Shown here piece after piece: positions 29,049-38,112 of a DNA stretch of 64,000 nucleotides. Each line of letters begins with the position of its first letter. Within the stretch, counting starts at the first letter, position 1. A program made the position numbers and the translations under genes. A model generated the notes under the pieces. The model saw only the letters and a list, made by a program, of their open reading frames with translations, was not told where the DNA came from and ran no database searches. This DNA is from an uncultured Muribaculaceae bacterium (GTDB lineage: Bacteria > Bacteroidota > Bacteroidia > Bacteroidales > Muribaculaceae): contig CANQWS010000013.1 of NCBI GenBank assembly GCA_947627615.1, positions 1 through 64,000 of the forward strand, given 5' to 3'.

Positions 29049-29951
29049 ATGAAAAGATTCCTCTTACTGTTAACCGTCAGCCTTTTTGCATGCCTCATCG
29101 CTGAAGCCCAGCGCTATGTGGTGAACGGCAAGGACGGCAAAATCCGCGTTGTTGAATATCATCTGGTCTCGGGTGAATGGAAATACGTGGAAGGAGCCCC
29201 GGACATTTACATTGACAACGGCTATGAGTTTGAAGCCGTGGCCCCCGTCTCCAAGGACAAGATTGTGATGGAGTACAACGGGAAACATTATCATGTGGTC
29301 AACCCGGAAAAAGAGCTTGAGATCGTTGACGATATGGGTTCGGGCGAAGGACTCGGATTCCGCAACGCACTGCGCCACTCGTTTGTAGGCCGATGGTATA
29401 TGACCGGCCAGCCCGCCATGATTGCGGGAGTGTTTGTGCTGATAGCCATTGTTTCCCTGCTTATTCTTTTATTCCGAAACAATCCCGGCCCCGCAGCAGT
29501 CCGTGCATTTCCTGTGGCCATGAGCTTTGTGGCCCTTATTGAAGCCGGCGCGGCTCTTTCGGTGGGGCAGGATGCCTACTGGTGGGTCAATCCTGACGAT
29601 GTGGGCTACCTGATGGCTATATGTACGCTCATACCGTTCTCGGTGACCGTGGCATTGCAGCTCAAAGCCATAAAAATTTACAAGGAAACCGGCAAATTCA
29701 GCGGAGCGGCCAACGTGGCGGTCTATCTGCTTCTGGGTCTTGGATGCATTCTGTCGGTAATCGCTGCAGTGCAGGTGGTCATCAATTTCCTTTTCGCACT
29801 TTTCTGCCTCCTGTTCCTGCTGTGGCTTTCCGGACAGAAAACTTACAGCCGTGACTCTTCGGGCAACATATATGAGACCGGATTTACGGGAACCCACAAA
29901 GTGGACAAAGAGGTCTATGAGGATTATCTGAAGAACAAAAATGACCATTGA
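29049..29951 (+). CDS. Hypothetical membrane protein, multiple TM segments
   Basis: Signal peptide and TM stretches (MIAGVFVLIAIVSLLILLF; VAVYLLLGLGCILSVIAAVQVVINFLFALFCLLFLLWL). Confidence 0.6.
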   Translation: MKRFLLLLTVSLFACLIAEAQRYVVNGKDGKIRVVEYHLVSGEWKYVEGAPDIYIDNGYEFEAVAPVSKDKIVMEYNGKHYHVVNPEKELEIVDDMGSGEGLGFRNALRHSFVGRWYMTGQPAMIAGVFVLIAIVSLLILLFRNNPGPAAVRAFPVAMSFVALIEAGAALSVGQDAYWWVNPDDVGYLMAICTLIPFSVTVALQLKAIKIYKETGKFSGAANVAVYLLLGLGCILSVIAAVQVVINFLFALFCLLFLLWLSGQKTYSRDSSGNIYETGFTGTHKVDKEVYEDYLKNKNDH

Positions 29952-30001
29952 CACCGGACCCCGGTGCAGACGCGTTTTCACAACCAATTATTAATAAATC
30001 C

Positions 30002-30661
30002 ATGAGAATTTTATCAGCAATCAGAACCGCCGCCATTGTGCTTTCACTGACATCAGTGACCCTGCTGGCAAGCTGCGGCAAAGACGGCAGCAGCACTGCC
30101 GCCGGAAACGAATCGGATGACGCGAACGGAATCCTGGCGCCACTGGCCAAAAAGTACATCGAAATCTCCGAAAACCGGCTTGAATCCGACAAAGCCCTCA
30201 AGGAACTTGAAGCGGATGGTTTCAGCGAGTCGGCCCAGAAGAAGGCCGACAAGGTCATCAACGGGATAAATGAAAAGAACAACGCCCTTGAAGCCGAGGC
30301 CAAAACCCTTGCCGAAGGCCTGAAAGGGAAAACAATCGCATGCACCGCCACGGAAGCCACCGGCCTGACCGGACCGGAGTGTCAGATCTATGGCATCAAG
30401 GCATCAGGAAAGAGTGCCAACGTGGTTCTCGCTTTCAAAGGCTCCGCGACGACCGACAAGGTCTTCGGCTGTCTTTTCAAGGACGACGGCGGACAGACCA
30501 TCTACAAAATCAAGACCTTTGTCAACGGCGACGGCACTCTTGGCGTCATCTACATGATCACCACCAAGGACAATGCCGAAAGCGCGCGTATAGCAGCCCG
30601 CACGGCCGAAATAGCCCTTGTCTCGGAAGCCGAGTACAACGCTGCGACAACCGCGGAGTAA
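30002..30661 (+). CDS. Hypothetical lipoprotein
   Basis: MRILSAIRTAAIVLSLTSVTLLASCGKDGSS lipobox. Confidence 0.65.
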   Translation: MRILSAIRTAAIVLSLTSVTLLASCGKDGSSTAAGNESDDANGILAPLAKKYIEISENRLESDKALKELEADGFSESAQKKADKVINGINEKNNALEAEAKTLAEGLKGKTIACTATEATGLTGPECQIYGIKASGKSANVVLAFKGSATTDKVFGCLFKDDGGQTIYKIKTFVNGDGTLGVIYMITTKDNAESARIAARTAEIALVSEAEYNAATTAE

Positions 30662-30765
30662 CATCCGGAAGCTGCCGGTTCAATCACCCGTCACGTCACC
30701 GGAGTGTCAGACCTTACCTTACGAAACCGCGTGTTTTCGGGTGAAAAAACCGCGCAACACTTGTT

Positions 30766-30809
30766 TTTGTTTCCGATTTGTTGTAATTTTATGCCAAATC
30801 GGAAACAAA
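30766..30809. other. Perfect 15-bp inverted repeat
   Basis: TTTGTTTCCGATTTG-ttgtaattttatgc-CAAATCGGAAACAAA. Confidence 0.7.
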
Positions 30810-30902
30810 TTTCAATCCTCATTGCCTAAACTCTGAAATCAGGGAGTGACCAAAAATGGGATAGTACGAAAGGGAGAGAAAGGGGCGGAAGGCGGGGCGG
30901 TG

Positions 30903-30937
30903 TCCGAAATGTTGCATAGAAAGTCCGTAACATTGCA
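30903..30937 (+). promoter_or_regulatory. Candidate HTCS operator upstream of the HTCS gene (two direct half-sites 21 bp apart)
   Basis: TCCGAAATGTTGCA (30903) and TCCGTAACATTGCA (30924); related element upstream of susC. Confidence 0.55.
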
Positions 30938-31003
30938 GTGATTAAAGGGATGGCGCGAGTGTTAACCAATTTAAAATTTAGTATCTTTGCGACATCCAAT
31001 ATC

Positions 31004-34000
31004 ATGTTACACGCGATGGGAAACATCAGTCTCTTTCATCAGTTGATCAGGCCGCTATTGTTCATTCTGGCTGTCAATGCAACTTTTCAACTTCATTCCG
31101 CCCCGCAGCTGCCGGAATCGGAACCGGCATGGAAAAACGTGTCGGTCAACGGCAGGAAGACCGCGGTGTTCACCTTGTTCAGGGACAGCCGGGGAATAAT
31201 GTGGCTCGGCACCAACAGCGGGCTCTATTTCTATGACGGCGTATCCACCCACCCCGTGGGTTCGGATGAGCTTTACGGCACTCAGATCTATGCCATTGTG
31301 GAGAAGGACGACATACTTTTCCTCGGAAGCAACAACGGCCTTCTGACCTACGATTACCGGACCGGAGCCGTCACGCCGCACAAGACAGAATCGCCCAAAG
31401 AAATCAGAACGCTGCTGCTCTCGGACAACAAGCTGTGGATAGGCGGTCTGACAGGCATCTATCTGCTCGACACGTCCACATCCGTAATCGCCGACCGTTC
31501 CAAAGGCCTGCCGCACCGGTCGGCCTACTCCATACTGCGCGACAGCCGCGGCATATTGTATGCCGGCACCTACAACGGCGTGGCCCGGTGGGATTCAAGG
31601 ACCGAATCGTTCATCCCGCTGAAAATACGTGCTTCGGCCGACGGGGAGGTCACCATGTTCGCCAACTGCCTCATAGAATCGGAGGACCGGGAGAGCATCT
31701 ACGTGGGCGGCGAGGGTTCTCTCTACAGATATTCGCCGGCCAACGACGGCTGGCACAAGATTGCCGACGTGGACAACAACAATATAAAGAGTCTGGCCAA
31801 GGGCGAGACTGACCATATACTCATCGGAACGGACAACGGCGTCTTTGATCTCTGCGGCGACACCGTGCGGCATTACCGGCATGACTCGCGTCAGGAACTG
31901 AGTCTGGCCGACAACGAGATATGGTGCATCTATTCCGATGACCAGCACAACATCTGGGCCGGCCACGAACGGGGCTTCTCCATTGCCTCCAACTCCAGAA
32001 CGATAAGGACCATAAAACTGAGCCGGCTGGTGCACTCGGGCGAAGGCAACGAAATCCATTCCATCCACCGTGACCGCAAGGGTGACCTCTGGTTCTCGGG
32101 CACCAACGGCATCATCAGGCTGTCCGACGGCTCGGCGCCCCGCTGGTACCGTCACTCCGAGGCAGCCCACTCACTGTCACACAACCGCGTCCGTGCCATC
32201 CACGAGGACAGCGAGGGCACCCTGTGGTTTGCCACAGACGCCGGCATCAACCGCCATAACCAGACGACAGACAACTTCGACGTGTTTCATGTAACCGATT
32301 CAAGCGGCGAGCACAGCTCGAACTGGGTCTACGCCATAGTCGAGGACAATGACAGTTTCTGGACCGGCAGCTTCCTCAACGGCATCCATCAGGTGAGCAA
32401 ATCCCGGCTCAAAGGGAGCGGCAGCACCGTAGTGGCTGACTTTTCAATCAACACCGCCACGAAGCCGAGCCGGAACGCCATACTGGCCAACGACCTTGTC
32501 AACGACATGATAAAAGACCGTCAGGGCAACCTCTGGATACTTCTGTTCCGCGACAACTCGCTGACATGCTTCTCCCCTGCGAGCGGCAGTCACGTCAAGC
32601 ACGACATATTCGGCCTCACCGGCGGATACCCCACCAACATAAGCAAGGACCGGCAGGGAAGAATCTGGTGCGCGTTCAAAGGGGGCGTCATAGTGTTTTC
32701 CGGTCCTGACCGCTATGAAATAGTCCGGTTCCCGCACACCAACAGCGACGAGACTATCCTGGCCATGGGGAGCGTGGGCGACGGTATGTGGGTTTCCACC
32801 CAGAGCAACGTCTGGAGCATCGACGGCCGGAACTTCAGCGCCTCGCTGCTTCCCGTACCCCAGAAACCTTACACCGCCATCTACGACGACACCGCCAGCA
32901 ACCGGGTCTATCTCGGAGGCACCGACGAGATTCTCGAGGTTGACAGCCGCGGCATCAAGGACTCGTCGGACTTCAAATCAATAAAAATGGTGCTCAACGA
33001 CGGCGGCGAGGGCCATCTGAACCTGTCGGACATCCGGAGCGGAATGAAAGGGCTGTCGATACCCTACGGCGGAAGCGTGACATTCGTGGTGAGCACCCTG
33101 AATTACTCGCCCGAGACCGTGCAGCGCTACATGTACAAGCTTGCTGAGTCACCGAGCGACACCACCGGCGGATGGGTGGTCATGCCGGAAGGAGCCAACA
33201 CCATCTCGTTCTCCGACCTGAGAATGGGCAACTACACCGTGTTGGTCAAGACCATAGGGTCGCCGGCCACTCCCCTTGTGATACCGCTGAAGGTGAATCC
33301 GCCGCCGGCCATGTCATGGTGGGCTATATGCCTCTACGCGCTCGCTGCCGCCGGAATAGTCTGCTGGACGGTGTGGTATCTGCGCAAGCGCAACCTCCGC
33401 TCATTCCACGAGCAGGAACGGCAGACGGCGCTGGAGAACGTGGAGAAAAAGCTCTCGTTCCTCTCCACCATGTCACATGATCTCAAGACTCCCCTCTCCA
33501 TGATACTCGGCCCCGTGAGCCTCATGAAGGAAAAGGCCAGAGACCCCGAAAGCAGACGCAGCCTTGAAACCATCTATGACAATGCGGTCAGGCTCAACAA
33601 CATGATACACCGTACCATAGAGCTTCAGCACCTCGAAGACACCGACGAGAACCTTCTGATCACCTCGACCTTTGACGTGGTTGAATTCTGCAAGGGGGTG
33701 TTCGAAGTGTTCGAGGAAAACAACCCCAACAAAAAATTCATATTCCATTCCTCGTGCCCGCAGCTGTTCATAGAGGCCGATGCCGTGAAATTCGAATCGG
33801 TGATAACCAATCTGCTGTCAAACGCCTGCAAATATTCCGACGAAGGGTCCACGATATCGCTCGGCATAAGCCGTCAGGGCAACCGGGTGGAGATAGTGGT
33901 CTCGGACGACGGCGTTGGCATAGCCGACATTGACCAGACCCTCGTGTTCCAGCGCATGTTCAGGGCACCCTCAACCTCGAAACTCCACGAGGGAACCGGT

Positions 34001-34948
34001 CTGGGGCTGTATCTGATAAAGAAATACCTCGAACTGATGGGCGGCAACATAAACCTGTACAGCAAAGAGGGACAGGGCACGACGTTCGCCATAACGCTGC
34101 CCATTTCCGACAAGGTCATGCCGGAAACACGCGCCGACGTGGCTTCGGAATCCTCCGGCAAAATCAAGATTCTGATAGTGGAGGACAACATGCAGATATC
34201 GTCATTCATCACGGAGATACTCAAAAACGAGTACACCTGCCTGACGGCCGAAAACGGCAGGTCAGGACTCGCCATAGCGGCCTCGTTCGCCCCCGACCTC
34301 ATAATAGCCGACGAGATGATGCCCATCATGAGCGGACTGGAGATGGTAAGGCGCATGAAGCAGCATCCGCGGCTCTCGGCCATACCCATAATCATGCTCA
34401 CGGCCAAGTCCGACAACCAGACCGAGAACGAGAGCATCAAACTGGGCATTGACATATTCATGACCAAACCGTTTGAGCCGGCATCGCTGCTCGGACGCAT
34501 CAGGCAACTGCTCAAAGGCCGGTCGGAAATCAAGGAGAAGGTGAGGATACAGACCCTCGCCGAGGCCGAGGCACGGCCCATAGAGGCGGAATCGGTCAAC
34601 GAGAAATCACTGGCGAAAATAGCCCGGATAATCGAGGACAACATCTCGGACCCGGACCTTAACGTCAACTTCCTCTGCGAGAAGAGCGGCATTCCCAACA
34701 AACAACTCTACCGCCTCATAAAGAAATATATGGGCACGGCGCCGCTGGACTACATCAGGAGCGTGCGCCTGCAGAAAGCGGCCGTGCTTCTCAGCCAGCA
34801 CCGTTTCACGGTGTCGGAAATCAGCTACATGGTGGGATTCAAGACACCGTCGTACTTCGCCAAGTGTTTTCAGGCCAGATTCGGGGTCAAGCCGAGCCAG
34901 TATCAGTCTGACGATGAAGCCATAGGGAAAAATAAGACAAATATGTGA
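31004..34948 (+). CDS. Hybrid two-component system regulator (periplasmic beta-propeller, histidine kinase, receiver, AraC HTH)
   Basis: Reg_prop repeats, LSFLSTMSHDLKTPLSMILGPV, REC KILIVEDNMQISSFI, C-terminal AraC HTH VSEISYMVGFKTPSYFAKCFQARFGVKPSQY; TATCTTTG at 30982-30989. Confidence 0.93.
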   Translation: MLHAMGNISLFHQLIRPLLFILAVNATFQLHSAPQLPESEPAWKNVSVNGRKTAVFTLFRDSRGIMWLGTNSGLYFYDGVSTHPVGSDELYGTQIYAIVEKDDILFLGSNNGLLTYDYRTGAVTPHKTESPKEIRTLLLSDNKLWIGGLTGIYLLDTSTSVIADRSKGLPHRSAYSILRDSRGILYAGTYNGVARWDSRTESFIPLKIRASADGEVTMFANCLIESEDRESIYVGGEGSLYRYSPANDGWHKIADVDNNNIKSLAKGETDHILIGTDNGVFDLCGDTVRHYRHDSRQELSLADNEIWCIYSDDQHNIWAGHERGFSIASNSRTIRTIKLSRLVHSGEGNEIHSIHRDRKGDLWFSGTNGIIRLSDGSAPRWYRHSEAAHSLSHNRVRAIHEDSEGTLWFATDAGINRHNQTTDNFDVFHVTDSSGEHSSNWVYAIVEDNDSFWTGSFLNGIHQVSKSRLKGSGSTVVADFSINTATKPSRNAILANDLVNDMIKDRQGNLWILLFRDNSLTCFSPASGSHVKHDIFGLTGGYPTNISKDRQGRIWCAFKGGVIVFSGPDRYEIVRFPHTNSDETILAMGSVGDGMWVSTQSNVWSIDGRNFSASLLPVPQKPYTAIYDDTASNRVYLGGTDEILEVDSRGIKDSSDFKSIKMVLNDGGEGHLNLSDIRSGMKGLSIPYGGSVTFVVSTLNYSPETVQRYMYKLAESPSDTTGGWVVMPEGANTISFSDLRMGNYTVLVKTIGSPATPLVIPLKVNPPPAMSWWAICLYALAAAGIVCWTVWYLRKRNLRSFHEQERQTALENVEKKLSFLSTMSHDLKTPLSMILGPVSLMKEKARDPESRRSLETIYDNAVRLNNMIHRTIELQHLEDTDENLLITSTFDVVEFCKGVFEVFEENNPNKKFIFHSSCPQLFIEADAVKFESVITNLLSNACKYSDEGSTISLGISRQGNRVEIVVSDDGVGIADIDQTLVFQRMFRAPSTSKLHEGTGLGLYLIKKYLELMGGNINLYSKEGQGTTFAITLPISDKVMPETRADVASESSGKIKILIVEDNMQISSFITEILKNEYTCLTAENGRSGLAIAASFAPDLIIADEMMPIMSGLEMVRRMKQHPRLSAIPIIMLTAKSDNQTENESIKLGIDIFMTKPFEPASLLGRIRQLLKGRSEIKEKVRIQTLAEAEARPIEAESVNEKSLAKIARIIEDNISDPDLNVNFLCEKSGIPNKQLYRLIKKYMGTAPLDYIRSVRLQKAAVLLSQHRFTVSEISYMVGFKTPSYFAKCFQARFGVKPSQYQSDDEAIGKNKTNM

Positions 34949-34975
34949 CCTGGTGCCTCACGATGCCGTTTTCAG

Positions 34976-35011
34976 TCTGAAATGTTGCAGGATTTGTCCG
35001 ATAATAACGCA
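34976..35011 (+). promoter_or_regulatory. Candidate HTCS operator upstream of susC
   Basis: TCTGAAATGTTGCA (34976) then TCCGATAATAACGCA (34997), 21-bp spacing; shares GAAATGTTGCA-N6-GTCCG with 30906-30927. Confidence 0.55.
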
Positions 35012-35080
35012 TTCCGAACCCGTGTCCGGTGTAAATTTGCGACAGAATTTCCGGCACACGAAAGGTAAAAAAGATTGTTT

Positions 35081-35113
35081 TTTGGTCAAATCCATTTTAT
35101 AACCTTAAATTTG
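35081..35113 (+). promoter_or_regulatory. Possible promoter for susC (TTTG-N21-TAAATTTG); a second TAAATTTG lies at 35032-35039 next to the operator
   Basis: TTTG 35081-35084, TAAATTTG 35106-35113. Confidence 0.5.
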
Positions 35114-35131
35114 TATTAACAATCATTTCTA

Positions 35132-38101
35132 ATGGACAAAGTAATTGGCAACGCCGAATTAAGGATGTGGCTGCTGGGACTGCTCGTCTCCATCCTCCTT
35201 ATACCCGCATCGGCTTATGCGCAGACACAGCGGACAGTGACGGGTACTGTCATCGACGAGACCGGAGAGCCTCTGATAGGCGCCTCGGTGCAGGTTGTCG
35301 GAACGGCCATAGGCGCGGCAACGGACTTTGACGGCCGCTACACGGTGAAGGTTCCGTCGACGGCCCGACAGCTCACGTTTTCCTACGTGGGCTACAAGAG
35401 CCTGACCATTGACATCACCTCTGACGTAATCGACGTCACCCTCAGCCCCAACAACGAGGTGCTCGACGAGGTGGTCGTGATAGGCTACGGAGTGCGCAAG
35501 AAGGACGATCTCACCGGCTCCGTTTCATCCATCAGCGAGAAGGACTTCAACAAGGGAATGATCTCATCGCCCGAAGAACTTGTCAACGGCAAGATTGCGG
35601 GCGTGCAGATTGTCAACGGCGGCGGCTCGCCCACATCGGGTTCCACCATCCGCGTGCGCGGCGGCGCCTCGCTCAATGCCTCGAACGACCCTCTGATAGT
35701 GCTTGACGGCGTTCCGATGGAAGTGGGAGGCTCGGTGAGCGGCAGCGGCAATTTCCTGAGCCTGATAAACCCCAATGACATTGAGAGTCTTACCGTTCTG
35801 AAGGACGCCTCGTCAACGGCCATCTACGGTTCACGCGCGTCAAACGGCGTCATAATAATCACCACCAAGAAAGGCAAAGGCGACGGCATCAAGGTGTCGT
35901 TCCAGACCACCAACTCACTGTCGACGAAGACCAAGACATCCGACATGCTTTCGACCGACGAGTTCGTAGCCATAGTCAGGGAACTCGGCACCGACCGCCA
36001 GAAATCGCTGCTGGGCGACAGCCGCACCAACTGGAACGACCAGATTTACCAGACCGCATTCGGAACCGACAACAATCTGAGCGTGTCGGGCCGTGCGGTT
36101 GACTGGCTGCCGTTCCGAGTGTCGGCCGGCGCCTATTATCAGGACGGTATCCTGAAAACCGACAACGCCAAGCGATTCACCGGCAACATCAACCTCACGC
36201 CGTCATTCTTCAATGACGAACTGCGCCTCCAGCTCAGTGCCAAAGGCACCTACTCCAAGAACCGATTCGCCGACACCGACGCCATCTGGGGCGGAGCCAC
36301 GCTGAACCCCACCATACCGGTCTACTCCGGCAACGATGCCTTCGGAGGCTACACCGAGGCTGTGGACGCCAACGGAATCCCCGTGACCGGCGCACTCGCC
36401 AACGCGCTGGGACGTCTCGAACAGTACCGCTCGACGTCCGATGTGTACCGCGTGATCGCCAACATCGACGCGGACTGGAACCTGCGCTGGGTGAAAGGAC
36501 TGCGCCTGCATGCCACGGCCGGCTATGACTGGTCGAAAGGCGAGGGAAAGATATATGTGCCCGAAGAGGCAATAGCCTATTACACCACCGGCGGCCGCGA
36601 CTACAAGTACGGACCCCAGAAGAACTACAACCGCCTCCTTACGGTCTATGCCAACTACAACCGCGATTTCGAGGCCATCAGCTCCAACATCGACGCCACT
36701 TTCGGTTATGACTACCAGTACTGGCGCTATACCACTCCGTTCTATGCCGAGCTGAACGTGGCCGGAGTGCAGCAGTCCACGTCGGCCGCAACGGACCAGC
36801 GCCATTCGCTCATATCCTATTACGGACGTCTTAACTACACCCTCATGAACCGCTACCTGCTTACCGCCACCATGAGACGCGACGGCTCGTCGCGTTTCTC
36901 GGAGAACAACCGCTGGGGTACGTTCCCGTCAGTGGCTCTGGCATGGCGCGTGTCACAGGAAAACTTCTTCGAACCTCTGCGCGGATGGATCAACGACATG
37001 AAATTCCGTGTGTCATACGGTGTCACCGGACAGCAGGACGGCATCACCAACTACGGATACATCCCCGTCTACACCCCGGGGCTCGACGGCGCCCAGTATC
37101 AGTTCGGCGGCAAACCCGTCTACACCTACCGTCCCGAGGCCTACAACCCGGACCTCAAATGGGAAACCACAAAGTCATGGAACTACGGTGTGGATCTGGC
37201 CGTTCTTGAAAACCGCTTCACGTTCTCGGCCGATTTCTACACCCGCAAGACCGAAAACCTGCTCGCCACAGTGCCCGTGCCGGCCGGAACCAACTTTGAC
37301 AAGCTCATGCTCGAGAATGTGGGCAATGTCGATTCAAAAGGTCTCGAACTGGCACTGACAGCCCATCTGGTCGACAACAAGGACTGGTCATGGACCATTA
37401 CGGCCAATGCCGCATGGCAGCAGGTGCGCATCAAGAACCTGACTCTCACCCCCGGCGCTCCCAGCCCCGACACCGAGGTGGGTCCGTGGATCGACGCCTA
37501 CCAGATGCAGGTGTTCTCCACTGACTACGCCCCCTACTCATTCTATCTCTACAAGCAGCTCTACGACCAGGAGACAGGGCGCCCGATCGAAGGCATGTAT
37601 GCCGACCTTGACGGCGACGGCCAGATAACCAACAATGACCGCTACCACTGCCACTCACCCGCCCCTGACTGGATTCTCGGACTCTCCACCAGCCTGAGAT
37701 ACAAGAAATGGACGCTTTCGACATCACTGAGAGCCAATATAGGAGGTTACGTGTTCAACGGCATGGCCATGAACACCGGCGCATGGGAAACCATGAGCTA
37801 CAATGACTATCAGCTCAACAATCTCAACCGCAGCTTCCTCGACACCCGCTTCCAGCGCCGCCAGTTCCTGAGCGATTACTATCTCGAGAACGCCTCGTTC
37901 CTGAAAATGGACAATCTGCAGCTCATGTATGATTTCGGCCAGATCTACCGCTCGCTGAATCTCCATGTCTCGGCAATGGTCCAGAACGTGTTCACAATCA
38001 CCAATTACAAGGGCGTGGATCCCGAAAACGCCAACGGCGTGGACACGGCAGTCTATCCCCGTCCGCGCACCTACTCAGTAACCATAGGCCTCAACTTCTA
38101 A
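35132..38101 (+). CDS. SusC/RagA-like TonB-linked outer membrane transporter
   Basis: Carboxypeptidase-like plug region GTVIDETGEPLIGASVQV, DEVVVIGYGVRKKDDLTGSVSS, C-terminal SVTIGLNF. Confidence 0.95.
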   Translation: MDKVIGNAELRMWLLGLLVSILLIPASAYAQTQRTVTGTVIDETGEPLIGASVQVVGTAIGAATDFDGRYTVKVPSTARQLTFSYVGYKSLTIDITSDVIDVTLSPNNEVLDEVVVIGYGVRKKDDLTGSVSSISEKDFNKGMISSPEELVNGKIAGVQIVNGGGSPTSGSTIRVRGGASLNASNDPLIVLDGVPMEVGGSVSGSGNFLSLINPNDIESLTVLKDASSTAIYGSRASNGVIIITTKKGKGDGIKVSFQTTNSLSTKTKTSDMLSTDEFVAIVRELGTDRQKSLLGDSRTNWNDQIYQTAFGTDNNLSVSGRAVDWLPFRVSAGAYYQDGILKTDNAKRFTGNINLTPSFFNDELRLQLSAKGTYSKNRFADTDAIWGGATLNPTIPVYSGNDAFGGYTEAVDANGIPVTGALANALGRLEQYRSTSDVYRVIANIDADWNLRWVKGLRLHATAGYDWSKGEGKIYVPEEAIAYYTTGGRDYKYGPQKNYNRLLTVYANYNRDFEAISSNIDATFGYDYQYWRYTTPFYAELNVAGVQQSTSAATDQRHSLISYYGRLNYTLMNRYLLTATMRRDGSSRFSENNRWGTFPSVALAWRVSQENFFEPLRGWINDMKFRVSYGVTGQQDGITNYGYIPVYTPGLDGAQYQFGGKPVYTYRPEAYNPDLKWETTKSWNYGVDLAVLENRFTFSADFYTRKTENLLATVPVPAGTNFDKLMLENVGNVDSKGLELALTAHLVDNKDWSWTITANAAWQQVRIKNLTLTPGAPSPDTEVGPWIDAYQMQVFSTDYAPYSFYLYKQLYDQETGRPIEGMYADLDGDGQITNNDRYHCHSPAPDWILGLSTSLRYKKWTLSTSLRANIGGYVFNGMAMNTGAWETMSYNDYQLNNLNRSFLDTRFQRRQFLSDYYLENASFLKMDNLQLMYDFGQIYRSLNLHVSAMVQNVFTITNYKGVDPENANGVDTAVYPRPRTYSVTIGLNF

Positions 38102-38112
38102 AATCAGAACCA

